Below, one piece after another: positions 1 through 9,917 of a DNA stretch of 64,000 bases. A program made the translations under genes and the position numbers. Where the stretch lies: NCBI GenBank assembly GCA_049999765.1, contig JBNGIQ010008997.1, forward strand, positions 124,001 through 188,000. The letters run 5' to 3'. Within the stretch, counting starts at the first letter, position 1, and each line of letters opens with the position of its first letter. The notes under the pieces were generated by a model that did no database searches, had not been told where the DNA came from, and saw nothing but the letters and a program-made list of their open reading frames with translations. The stretch is from Phaeoceros laevis. Lineage: Eukaryota > Anthocerotophyta > Anthocerotopsida > Notothyladales.

Positions 1-495
1 ACGGTGGGGGGGCAGGCTTGCACGTCCGCATCCTGCACGTCCGAAAAGATCTACCATGGTCACATAATGCTGGATCTTTGGAACTATGCCGTGGCAATTT
101 ACCATCAACTCGAAATATTCTGCTCCCTTCTCCACTAGGCCACCATGACTGCAAGCATCTAGAATGGAAAGAAACGTGACTCCATTAGGCTCTATGCCTG
201 CGAGGCACAATCTTTCGTAACATAGTAGGCTTGCTGTAAACTGTCCTTCTCGGGCATATGCATCAATTAGCGCATTCCATGATACGACATCAGGTTCGGG
301 TAGTGCATCAAAAGCAGCCTGAGCTTCCATCAAGCTTGCGCACCTCCCGTACGCACTGATGAGAGTGTTCCATCTCTTCTGAGTGCCTGCAAAAGCCATG
401 GTGACGTCGAATGTGGAAGGCGGTGTTCTGACCATGGATCTGATAACTTGGGAACGGGCAGGATCGGAAATGGGTGTCGTTAATGCTGTTACCAT
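1..495 (-). CDS. PPR (PLS-type) protein, N-terminal part, runs off the window
   Basis: An open frame of 165 codons starts at the ATG at 495-493 and leaves the window at position 1. An in-frame stop lies five codons upstream of that ATG. The product shows plant PLS-type PPR signatures in order: NTLISAYGRC, then DVVSWNALIDAYAREG, then PNGVTFLSILDACSHGGLV and a HYVTMVDLFGRAG block. Such proteins bind organelle RNA in plastids or mitochondria. The array starts late and looks like the last few repeats before an E/DYW tail, so the gene may lack its first repeats or be a shortened copy. After the DLFGRAG block the frame reads CGRASLPP, not the usual helix, so it may break near the edge. The family call is safe; whether the gene is functional is open. 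Confidence 0.8.
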   Translation of the reverse strand, partial: MVTALTTPISDPARSQVIRSMVRTPPSTFDVTMAFAGTQKRWNTLISAYGRCASLMEAQAAFDALPEPDVVSWNALIDAYAREGQFTASLLCYERLCLAGIEPNGVTFLSILDACSHGGLVEKGAEYFELMVNCHGIVPKIQHYVTMVDLFGRAGCGRASLPPHR

Positions 496-821
496 GAGTA
501 CGTTATGTCACCACGAGAAGCTTTTCTGAAGCCATTGGAACCTTGGAATCTCTGGCGCAGACACAGGTCAGTCACAGGTCTTAGCCCAGGCATGCTTGTG
601 CTTTGGATGACGGCAATCTTGATGCAATTTCAACTCGCAGAATTCACACACGGTCTACTTTTCCTTTCAGATGCTCCAGATGCCAGTCCAAACAGAGGTT
701 TTAATCAACGTTCTCTTCATTGCTCCTTGAAATTTCATTGCCCCACAGCTCTGCATCGTCCTAATTTTTCCTTGAGGTTTGGAGAACTTTGGACGCCTGC
801 GCCCAGAACACCACTCTTCCC

Positions 822-955
822 CTCCCCCTCTGCCCTCTCTCTTTCTTTCTCTCTCCCTCTTCCATTGGCCCCCGCCCGTCGGACGTGGCCTCATGGCCTT
901 GGAGCGCAGGGGAAGCGCTTCCCGCTCTCTCTCTCTCTCTTTCCCTGCTCTCCTT
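822..955. repeat. CT-rich low-complexity tract
   Basis: Long runs of CT dinucleotides interrupted by short GC-rich pieces. It produces spurious Ser/Leu/Pro-rich frames. It may be a promoter-associated pyrimidine tract or simple-sequence DNA. Confidence 0.7.
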
Positions 956-1782
956 TTACATCGGTCCGCGTTTTAATGTCCGTAAAGATCGTAATACTTT
1001 GGAACTATAATGCCCTCCTAAAAAGGGATATCAAACATTTCTGCTTACTGACGGCCCTGTCAAGTACTTGCCCTCTCCTCTTTTCCCGCAGGACGTTGCA
1101 CAAAGGCTAAAATAGAAACGGACCTTAACAGCTTAAAACGACAAGAAGCCCATAGGGCAGGGCATGACAGCGCAGATTTTATCAGGACGGTGTAAAGTGT
1201 GTGGTTTGGAAATAAGCAGAGAGACCTATCTAGAAGAATCGCGGAAAAGATTAGGCCAGCTGTAGGTAGGCTATTTTAGCCATGCTGCTGCTGTGGCTCT
1301 GCCGAATTGTAGGAGATAGGGTTAGGGAAATGGAGTTCGGCTACTTATACCTGAGCTTGAGCAGTTTGAGAGGCGGGTTGTTCAGAGGCGTGGTCCTGTG
1401 TTTTCTCGTTGAATGACCTGTCCCTTCCATTTTGAGCGGAAGTTTGTGAGGCGGATTGAAGGCCTGAGAGTGTTGCTGGTGTCACCAACACGTCAATCGG
1501 GTTATCTTGGAAGACGTGCCCGTCTGGATCAAGAGGAAACTACGACCCTCCGTCAATGACCGCCAGTTCATGGTCACCGAATTTTAGCGTACAGTTTGCC
1601 ACGAACATCCAGCCCGGCAGTCACCGGGGAAACCGTTTGCACCTTGGTCCTCGCACTATTGAAGACTTTCTTGATCTTCCCTGTCCTTTCCTGAACTTCT
1701 GCTTGCTGCATAGTTTTTCCACTTTCTCTAAACAGGTCCCGTACTTCCAATCTATTGGCATGTCGGCAGTGCAATCTCCCTG

Positions 1783-1881
1783 GTCAGATAGTCGAGCAGG
1801 AACCAGTAGAAACAAGTGAGATGTCAGATAGTCGAGTGAGATGTCAGACAGTCGAGCAGGAACCGGTAGAAACAAGTGAGA
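1783..1881. repeat. Short tandem repeat
   Basis: A unit of the form GTCAGATAGTCGAGCAGGAA followed by CCAGTAGAAACAAGTGAGAT occurs twice with few changes. A partial unit (ATGTCAGATAGTCGAGTGAG) lies between them. It looks like a recent local duplication. Confidence 0.8.
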
Positions 1882-2572
1882 TTCTTCAGGCACCACCATG
1901 CTAAGCAGCACCTTCTGCCCTGGCTGCATAGCTTTCACAAGCAACTGACCACAGCAGTTTTATTCACCCCAAGGGAAACACTTCCGATTCTGCCCTCAGG
2001 GCTAACGGAAACCTGACCATGACCGGCCCAAGTCACCGAGACCTGTCTGAGACTCTGCTTCGGCCAACAAACCAAGAGATCATGCATAGTAAATGTCTCA
2101 GCTTGCAAATCAACATGCACAGAACGTCGATTCCCGCCCTCATAATTCCAGGGACACATGACCATGACCGAACGAAATCACTCAGTCCAGCTGGGAAACC
2201 CCGTGACTAAGAGAATCCAGGAAACTCACTGTACAAAGTGCTACAGCTCGCACAAGAACATCCATGAACGGATGGTCAAAATCCTACACTTCATCTTTCA
2301 GAGAGGCTCGCCTCGCTCATGCTTTCATATCTACATACTGCTGAGAGTACATCCTCAGCCACTGCGCAGGAACTGCAAAGCTAGCTGTGACAGACTGTGG
2401 TTCACAAAAATATTGCTACGAAAGAGAATTCTGAAGCTTGATACAAACAAACAAATTTATTGATCAGCTACCAGCCATATGATTCTTGGAAACCGGCTGA
2501 TAGTGAGTCTCTTCAAGTACTCCAAAAAAAATTACGCCTTGTCATCTCTATCTCGTAGCACGCTCTGCACCT

Positions 2573-3537
2573 TCAAGCCCAGACGAGCTTCTCGATACGC
2601 TGATCCTGGTTGATCTCCACCTCTCCTTCCTCCAAGGTCCCGTTGCCCTCCCTGAAGCGCCATGACCTCCCCATGACCTCCTTGAACCACTCCACGGTCA
2701 CCTCCCCGGTCATCACTGCGTCAGAGAACGCCCTGCCTTCCTCATCCACCTTCACCGGCTTCAGCGCAACGTCGAGATCCGGCGCAACAAACAGGACAGC
2801 AGAGAGCCGACGAACTCCAGGCACGCGCCGCACGCGGTGCCTCACTGCGCAGATGCGCCAGCCGCTGAGGATGAGCCCGCACCAGCCGGCCAGAAGAACT
2901 GTCGCATCTCCGGGAATTGGCACCCAGGTGCCTGGCGCATCCGGAGCCTCGGCCTCCAGCCCCGCCTGCCCGTCCTGGAATATGATCGCGAATGTGCCGT
3001 AGTCTGTGTGCTCCCCGCATCCCTTGGAGCTCGCGGGGGCAGCAGTGGCAGGAGTGTAATCACAGAGTCTAAAATTCACGTTCTGCGCTTTGTGCAAGGC
3101 AGCCAGGTCGCCTCCGGCCACAACGCTCAGGGCAGAGAGAACTTCAGGAATGTACTTCCCAGAAATTGCCTGGAAAAAAGAAAGGATCTCCTCAAGGCCA
3201 TGGCTGGCCAGGATTGAGCGCAGACCGGCGGGGATGCGGGATATGCGGCTAGCGGAAAGATCAATAGTCAGCTTCTGGTCGCAAAAAGCGTTCTTGGAGG
3301 CGGCTGTTTTGAAGACGCCGCGGGCAGGGTAGGTTCCGTTGAGGGATGCAGCATCTTCCGGAGAGGAACGCAGATAAGAGCTTTCTAATTGCAGAGAAGG
3401 GGGCAGTAACTTCGGGTTGGAGGAAAGACGACTGCCGGGCTCAAGAGCTCGGACAGGGTTGGCTTGACGCTGGAGATGAGAGGAGAGGTGAGAGGAGCAG
3501 GGTTGGTAGGAGGTCTGATTTCGATGCAGGCAGCCAT
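2573..3537 (-). CDS. 2-oxoglutarate/Fe(II)-dependent oxygenase, start region frameshifted
   Basis: The frame ending at stop 2573 carries a double-stranded beta-helix oxygenase core. It has an iron-binding HTD in GCGEHTDYGTFAIIFQD, a WVPIPGDATVLLAG strand, the distal His in AVRHRV and an RLS that would bind 2-oxoglutarate. This is the isopenicillin-N-synthase-like plant superfamily, which hydroxylates or desaturates small molecules in the cytosol. The substrate is not predictable. This frame has no ATG near its 5' end; it opens only with a TTG at 3604. A good ATG at 3537-3535 opens a different frame (MAACIEIRPPTNPAPL) that reads family-like sequence to about 3410 and then stops. The two frames join sensibly only with a one- or two-base shift around 3400-3430. 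No intron of normal size fits, so this is a frameshifted copy, a sequence error or an unusual splice. Confidence 0.65.
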
Positions 3538-4666
3538 GGCGGAGGTCTGTGTGGCCAACAGGAAGGGAGGAAGGGCAGGCGAGGGGGCGAAGGAGAGCGG
3601 GCAAGAAGCGAAGGGGACGACGAGACTGGCAGGAGAAAGCTAGCTCGGGGGAACTGGAAGACTGGAAGTTGTTAGTTGTTACATACCGGGATTCCGGGAA
3701 GCGGTGCTTGAGAAAACGAACTGAAGGAAGGAAATTTATTCAGTGCTTTATGGCTGCGTCACAGGAATTAAAGTTTGCTCCTGGAGTACGGACCATGCTA
3801 GGGCATAGTCGGACACACGGTCCACTGTTCGATCATCAGACACACTTCAGTCCCCCCGCATCCACGATCACCACACGTACTCAAATGTCACTCGTAATAC
3901 AATCTACTTCGCACTTACGTTGGTTTTGCGTGATCCTTCTCACAATGCATATGGTGTGGGAAGGCAGCTGTATTCAGCCTCCTGGCCCTGCTACGTTACC
4001 AGCAATGGTTCGACAGTTGGAGGATGCACATGGATATCCAGCAAGAGTCAAGACCGCAACCTGCTGTAAAGGTCGATCCAGGTGGGCCCAGACGAGATGC
4101 GTCGACCCCTTCTCATGGTAGCCGCCCTAGAGTCAATGTCAACCAAAAGGTGGAGCCGTGATGCAACCAGTCTGTTTTCATGCAACAGCTACACGTGTGA
4201 TGCACTGTGCTGTATCCTTGGCCAGACATGGTGCACAGTATGCATCCTTGACAGGACATGGCTAAAGGCATCAACTGCTTTTGGCTGATTCTTCAACTGC
4301 TGCAGAAAGTGGAGAGCTTAGACGGCCAACACGGCAGTGGAACCTTCAACCTCCCCAGATTCCACTGGCCTGTGTTGACCTCTCTTCCTCCTGTGGTCAA
4401 GCACAAAGCCCTGAGCTATTTAAGCATGGAAAGCAGGCATCGTCAGAGTAGAGTCAGGAGACCTGCTGCTGGCCAATGGTGGGGGAGAAGTACTAAACAT
4501 CAAAACAAGCAAGGCTGGACTGGTTGTGGGGAGACACCAGCTGCTAGCCAGCTTGGTGATTGTCAAGAGTGCAGATCTATCACCCTCAGGAACTGGAAGC
4601 TCCTTGAAATTGTGGAATGTTCAAGGTGGAAGATTGATTGGTTTGCTCACATTGGGACCTCTCAAC
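3538..4666. promoter_or_regulatory. Shared 5' region between the divergent oxygenase and P450 genes
   Basis: About 1.1 kb separates the two divergent genes, so both promoters should lie here. A TATA-like CTATTTAAG near 4415-4425 lies about 245 bp upstream of the P450 ATG and could be its core promoter. Frames in this stretch carry no family motif. Confidence 0.35.
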
Positions 4667-6974
4667 ATGGACAAGGTGAACTTGGTGCTCACAGGGTTGC
4701 TAGCCTTTTTTGTGTATGCTTGCTTCTACCGGTGGGTTCTACACAGAAACCGACGGGGCCCCAAGGTGTGGCCACTCTTGGGTAGTTGGTTGGAGCTGGG
4801 CGCCAACAAGTACCATTTGTATGAGTGGCTCCAACCATACTTTGAGAAATATTCCACTGTCTCCATTCCTTCCATCACGTTCCACTTCGTCACCACTGTA
4901 GACCCGGCCTGTGTGGAGTACACGCTCAAGACAAACTTCAACAACTACCCCAAGGTACCTGCCAGCTTAGGTCTACGAAGTTGCTGGAAGTTTCATGACC
5001 AGGCTAGGGCCACAAGGTCAAGGTTCAGGAATTTGCATGTAGGAGTATGCAATATAGCCCCTCACTGCTAATCAGTATCAAGCATTTCTTGCTTGCAATT
5101 GTGTTGCTAACTGTGCAGCTGTAGGGAGAGGTTACGCACCTCCTATCCGAAGAATTGCTTGGAGATGGAATCATCAACGTTGACGGAGACTTGTGGAAGA
5201 CACAGCGAAAGACTGGAAGCTATGCATTTTCTCACAGAGTACTCAGAGATTCCAGCACCACTGTCTCCCGAGATGGCGCTGTCAAGCTGTGCAGCATACT
5301 TGCTCGAGCTGCCCTCAACGCCCAACCTCTTGATATGCAGGTCATACCAGTTCAACACCTAGCTGTAGACATCCAACAAATCTGTAGTTCTAAGATCTGC
5401 AGATGCTGTGTAGTCTCTGGTCAATATTGATGTATGCAGAGGAACTTTGCCAGCAAGCATGATGTATGCATGTCATCTTGAGAAGGCAGTCTGTGGTGAG
5501 TTCGCAGGACATATGCAGGCGGATAATGTTGGAGGATACATGTAAAGTCGACACAGGGTTGGGAGCTGAGGTTGGAAGCAAGTTTGCTGAAAGCTTGGAT
5601 GCTGCAGCTAAGACAGTCACAGCACGATTCACCAACCCTGTGTGGAAGCTGGCAAGGTTTCTACGAGTGGGCAGCGAAGGCGCCTTGCACAGGCATATGA
5701 AGGTTCTGGATGATTTCATTTACAAGTTGATCGATGACAGGCTTGCGCAGCTGGAGAACAGTGCACCTGTCGGCACACAGGTGCGGGAGGTGGGTTTCCT
5801 GTCCCGCCAGTGAAGTTCATCTTTTGAAGGTGCAGCTGTTTAGGATGCCTGCCAACTCCTGAGCATGCATATATGCAGGAATGGTCAGATGTGATCTCAT
5901 GTTACATTGTTGAAGCCAGAGACGACATTGCTGCGGGCTCCACAAACTTGAAAGCCCTACGAGACACTGTGCTCAGCCTCACCATAGCCTCGCATGTGAC
6001 CTCAGCCACCACCCTGTCATGGCTCCTGTATTTGGTTTGCTGTCATCCTGAAGTGGAAGAGAAGATTGTCCAGGAGCTCCTTGAGTTCGGGAGGGAATTC
6101 GCCAGTGACGTTTCTGCAACTGGCGACGAAGCTACTAGGATTCGCAGATTCGCTGATGCAGTAACTTACGAAGCTTTGAGCAGGATGCACTATCTGCATG
6201 CAGCTGTTACCGAAACTGTGAGGCTGTATCCAGCGGTGCCTCTTGTAAGTTGCCTACGACAAGCTGTTCCATTCTTTGCATTAGTGGGTTGTCTACTAGA
6301 GCTGTGTTTGAGTAAGTAGCTGACCTTGACTTGTTTGGCCTTTGGACACAGAGCTCCAAGGTGTGTCAAAGCGATGACACTCTGCCGGATGGCACAAGGC
6401 TCAAGAAAGGTGACATGGTTGCGTATGCACCATACTGCATGGCCAGGCTGAAGAGGCTGTGGGGGGATGATGCTCCCCAGTTCCGGCCTGAGAGGTGGCT
6501 TAAAGACGGTGTCTTCCAGCCAGAGTCCCCGTTCAAATTTTCCAGCTTCCATGTAAGTAGTTTCTTGTACCAACTTCGGGCAAGTACGGAAGATGTTGAC
6601 CTTGCCTCAACGGAACCATGAAAGGTTTTCCAAACTTGTCATTTCGAAAGGATGGTATAATAATGAGGTCTTATCATCATATGGATTTTCTAGTTCATGT
6701 TTCGATTTGCCAGCAGCAGCGGTAGCAGCAACAGCTTGAATAGTACCTGGTGGTTGTCTCGTTCAGGACTGATATGATGTGCCTGCAGGCTGGTCCGCGT
6801 ACTTGCATGGGCAAAGACTATGCTTACCTTCAAATAAAGATGAAGGCAGCCATTCTCCTGCGTTTCTACAAGTTCCAGCTTGTGCCAGGCCACACTGTTC
6901 AATACGACAATACACTGGTCTTGGCCATAAAACATGGTTTGAGAATGACGGTCTCCAAACGAAACACCTGTTAG
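4667..6974 (+). CDS. Cytochrome P450, CYP86 clan (CYP704-like)
   Basis: Six exons, all in phase 0: 4667-4954, 5125-5340, 5508-5780, 5879-6244, 6352-6552 and 6789-6974, giving 508 residues. The N-terminus (VLTGLLAFFVYACFYRWVL) is an ER membrane anchor. Family marks are GDGIINVDGDLWKTQRK, the K-helix ETVR, FRPERW, and the heme loop FHAGPRTCMGKD, which is split across the last intron; the heme-thiolate Cys is residue 454. CYP86-clan enzymes are usually fatty-acid hydroxylases for cutin, suberin or sporopollenin. The I-helix is odd: where AGRDTT is expected, residues 296-301 read ASHVTS, so the acid of the acid-alcohol pair is missing while Thr300 remains. A stretch usually present after the CKV motif is also short. 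The P450 call is firm; the subfamily is tentative. Confidence 0.92.
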
Positions 6975-7245
6975 AAAGGAGTGGACGACCATACTGGAAG
7001 ACGCATACTGTAACTGTAACATCTCCGGAGCCCGTACGTATGATCAAATCATGATAGCGCGTATACGCGTATACCAATCGATAAGGTGTAGAAGAGTAGC
7101 AATTCCGCTGGTTTCTCCTGCCCAATTTATGAAGGAGGCCCCTGCTTTTGTGAGCCTCGAGCCCCTCTTCCCCGCATTCATATTTGCTTAGGAGGCTTTG
7201 CCATCTTGCTACCAACATCTTGCAAGGCGATCGTGTGCTTCGGGA

Positions 7246-7872
7246 ATGGCGTGCACGGCTGCCTTGGCGGCATCTTGCGCCTTACCTCCCGTCTCCAGTA
7301 AAAGCACTTCCTCCTCCTCTGTTGCCCCTCTTCCGGCCCGCAGAGCAACGAGCTTCCGAGGAGCAGGAGCTCTCCCCAGGCTGAGAACCGACCGATGCTT
7401 CAGCACGCCAGATGGCCTGCCCTGCTTCGGCATGAAGACAGCAGGACGTGGCGAGGTTCGCAGCAAAATTCATTTGGTGGTCAAGTGCACAGGTAACAAC
7501 GTCTCGGGCCAGGCTGACGAGACATCAGAAACATCAGAACGGGCAGCCGCAACTGCACAAGAACTAGCAGACCAAGTTGGGGAGGAGACAGGTGGGGAGG
7601 TTAAGAAGCCAGTGGCTGACGAAGAGATAGGTAGTGCAATCCGTGCATTGAGAGAAGAAAGGGTGTCTACAGGATTGCAAGATCCCACTAGCACCTCAGA
7701 TTTCTGGAAGGGTGTCGTCGAGGAGACTAGACTCATAGAGTGGCCATCATTCCCCAAGGTTCTTGGCACGACAGGGGTCGTTGTGGCGATGATTTTGGGA
7801 TCTTCCGTGGTCCTGCTCACCGTGAATGCTCTTCTGTCACAACTTTCCGACGGTGTTTTTAAAAACATCTGA
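7246..7872 (+). CDS. SECE1: Plastid preprotein translocase subunit SecE
   Basis: Single exon, 208 residues from the ATG at 7246. An earlier in-frame ATG at 7198 would add 16 residues, but MACTAALAASCALPPV is the more typical plastid transit start. The first 70 or so residues are Ser/Ala/Arg rich. An acidic linker follows, then the conserved SecE core FWKGVVEETRLIEWPSFPKV and one transmembrane helix (TTGVVVAMILGSSVVLLTV). SecE joins SecY in the thylakoid Sec translocon, which moves unfolded proteins into the lumen. Length and architecture match land-plant plastid SecE. It starts 271 bp after the P450 stop on the same strand, with no sign of co-transcription. Confidence 0.9.
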   Translation: MACTAALAASCALPPVSSKSTSSSSVAPLPARRATSFRGAGALPRLRTDRCFSTPDGLPCFGMKTAGRGEVRSKIHLVVKCTGNNVSGQADETSETSERAAATAQELADQVGEETGGEVKKPVADEEIGSAIRALREERVSTGLQDPTSTSDFWKGVVEETRLIEWPSFPKVLGTTGVVVAMILGSSVVLLTVNALLSQLSDGVFKNI

Positions 7873-8629
7873 ACTGTGAAGGCTTTTTCCTGGGCGCAGC
7901 CGTCTCTCATTTGAGCAGTGGGGTGATGTGTGCATGCTGCATCTTCAACAAGTTTGGACTGCAGGTGTGTCCTCAGCCCTTACGCAGTGCACAGTATCCT
8001 GGTAGTGGGGCCTTATCTTCATCCGTCGAACCTTGTGCCATCGATCTTCACGGGGCGGACCTTCTTCCTGTACTCCTGGGCACACTTTTGGGGGGCCAAG
8101 GCAGATATTCTCCAGGCATTTAGTGATCCTGACTCAGAGGAAGGTGGAGGTTTCTGGCGGCTACTGTTATGTTACACCGGACTGCTTCATCTGTGTATCT
8201 ACAGCATTTGCAAGCCTCATGCCAAAGCAAGCCATTGACCACCTCCTGGAATTGTGCCACTCTTGAGAGCATAGCTTGCCTCCTCTGTCTAACAGTCTGA
8301 AGAACAATCACAGGTTGCGGACGAAAAGGACCACCACACATTTGTTGTGTTCCTTTGGAAACACGAGCATCATAATCTACGATCTACACTGATGGGGGCA
8401 CTGACTGTGACACATGTTATTGAAGACTTTATTTTGGCTCCTGTGGAATGCCTTTTATGAGATGTTCAGAATAATTGGACAAACTCAAACCTATTGTATT
8501 TGAGTCTTGCAGGATACCATGAAAAGGCTCCAAGTGAATGGTGGAAATTTGCCCAGGAAAACACTGGAAAACATTCCGAAAACAGGTTACCCAGCTTTAT
8601 TGTTTTCAAGTCAGAATAACATGTCACTA
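7873..8629. other. 3' region of SecE and intergenic DNA
   Basis: About 750 bp with no supported gene. Open frames of 70-100 codons in all three plus frames between 7911 and 8266 show no domain. The stretch most likely contains the SecE 3' UTR. Confidence 0.4.
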
Positions 8630-9410
8630 GCTTCTAGTCAATCACATCACCAAGCTGTTGCAAACAGCAACATCAGATTCCAGTCAGTCATGTCTCTGCT
8701 ATCAAGTTCCAGTCAGTCAGGTCTCCTCTCTCTCTGCAGCAACATTAGCTTCCCTTGACTCTATCTGCAGCAGCTTCAACTTCCCTTGAGACAGAGCTCT
8801 GACGCAGTTACATGTTTGCCCGAAGCCACACAAACCGGAGGTAATACACATGCTCACATATTGCACAAGTGATCACCAAGCTCTTGCGAACAGCAACATC
8901 AGCTCCCAGTTAGTCGTGTCTTCTCTATCTCTGTAGCATCATAAGCTTCCCTTGAGATCATCAGGCGCTTGCCAGCTACCAGTCAGTCATGCCCCCTTTA
9001 TCTCTGCAACAACATCAGCTTCCCTTGAGACTGAGCTCGGACACGGTTACATGCCTGCTCAAAGGCACACAAACGGAGATGTGATGCACAAGCTCACATT
9101 TCGCACTAGTGATGACCAGGCTGTTGCGAACAGCAACATCAGATTCCGGTCAGTCATGCCCCCCTCTATCTTTGCAGCAACTTCCCTTGAGACAGAGCTC
9201 TGACGCACTTGTAAGTGATCACCAGGCTTGCCAACAGCAACATCAGTTTCCAGTCAATTCTCATCTATTTCTGCTGCGGGATCAGCTTCCCTTGAAATAG
9301 AGCTCTGAGAGGGTTACATGCTTGCCCGAAGGCACACAAACAGGATTTGATGCACATGCTCAGAGCCTGCACAAATGATCACCAAGCAAACAACATCAGC
9401 TTCCAGTCAA
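8630..9410. repeat. Degenerate tandem array, about four to five copies
   Basis: Blocks built around AACAGCAACATCAG, TCCAGTCAGTCATG, CTTCCCTTGAGACAGAGCTC, GGTTACATGCTTGCC and TGCACAAATGATCACCAAG recur in the same order. Anchor copies sit near 8665, 8890, 9130, 9235 and 9390. Spacing is irregular (about 100 to 240 bp), so units have lost pieces. There is no coding pattern. An inverted copy lies at 9763-9917. Confidence 0.8.
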
Positions 9411-9762
9411 TACTGTAGAGCATCTCTATTGTAACAGGTGTGTGCAAACTTCGACACAGCTACAGACAAGCTGCACATACCATGGCATTTCTCGTCCCGC
9501 ATCTTTAGCAGACAGATCTATAGTCAAAATAGTTGTAGTGCGTCATCCAGCCACCACACTTTGCAGACAAGCTCACAATGGAGGTGTCAAGAGCCACACC
9601 GTAGCCAGCCAATGTTGAGTACATCCTGCCATCATGGAAGTATGGAAGTTCCTCACCACAATCTGGAGGATGCTGAAAAAATTTGCATTGAGTGCATGGT
9701 CTGTCAAATGTTAGCTACAGGCTGGAGGGCCTTGTTCGCCACAGGCTGACCAGGCAAAACAA

Positions 9763-9917
9763 CAATAGTTTGGTGATCATTTGTGCAACTGTGAGCCTGT
9801 ATGTATCACAACCCGTTTGTGTGCTTCGGGCAAGCATGTAACAGCGTACGCGTCAGAACTTCGTCTCAAGGCAGGAGAAAGGCCGGAAGTTGATGTTGCT
9901 GTTTGCCACAGCCTGGC
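9763..9917 (-). repeat. Inverted copy of the 8.6-9.4 kb repeat unit
   Basis: The reverse complement reads GGCAAACAGCAACATCAACT, then CTTGAGACGAAGTTCTGACGC, GTTACATGCTTGCCCGAAGC and TGCACAAATGATCACCAA. That is one full unit of the tandem array in opposite orientation, about 350 bp from the last direct copy, so the locus could form a hairpin transcript. Confidence 0.75.

Larger units (their letters stand above)
496..2572. other. Intergenic stretch, no supported gene
   Basis: I see no frame with recognisable domains or coherent splice structure on either strand. It holds a CT-rich low-complexity tract (about 822-955) and a short tandem repeat at 1783-1881, listed separately. Frames of 60-200 codons here have compositional bias and no family motif. 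Confidence 0.5.

Noticed and set aside
505-1110. 201-codon plus-strand open frame
   Set aside because: Composition is dominated by the CT-rich tract (Ser/Leu/Pro runs); no domain, no splice partners.
1621-1944. 107-codon minus-strand frame over the tandem repeat
   Set aside because: Its length depends on the repeat unit being a multiple of three in part; no domain is visible.
7911-8266. Overlapping 70-100-codon frames after SecE
   Set aside because: Three overlapping frames with no domain; more likely 3' UTR and intergenic DNA.
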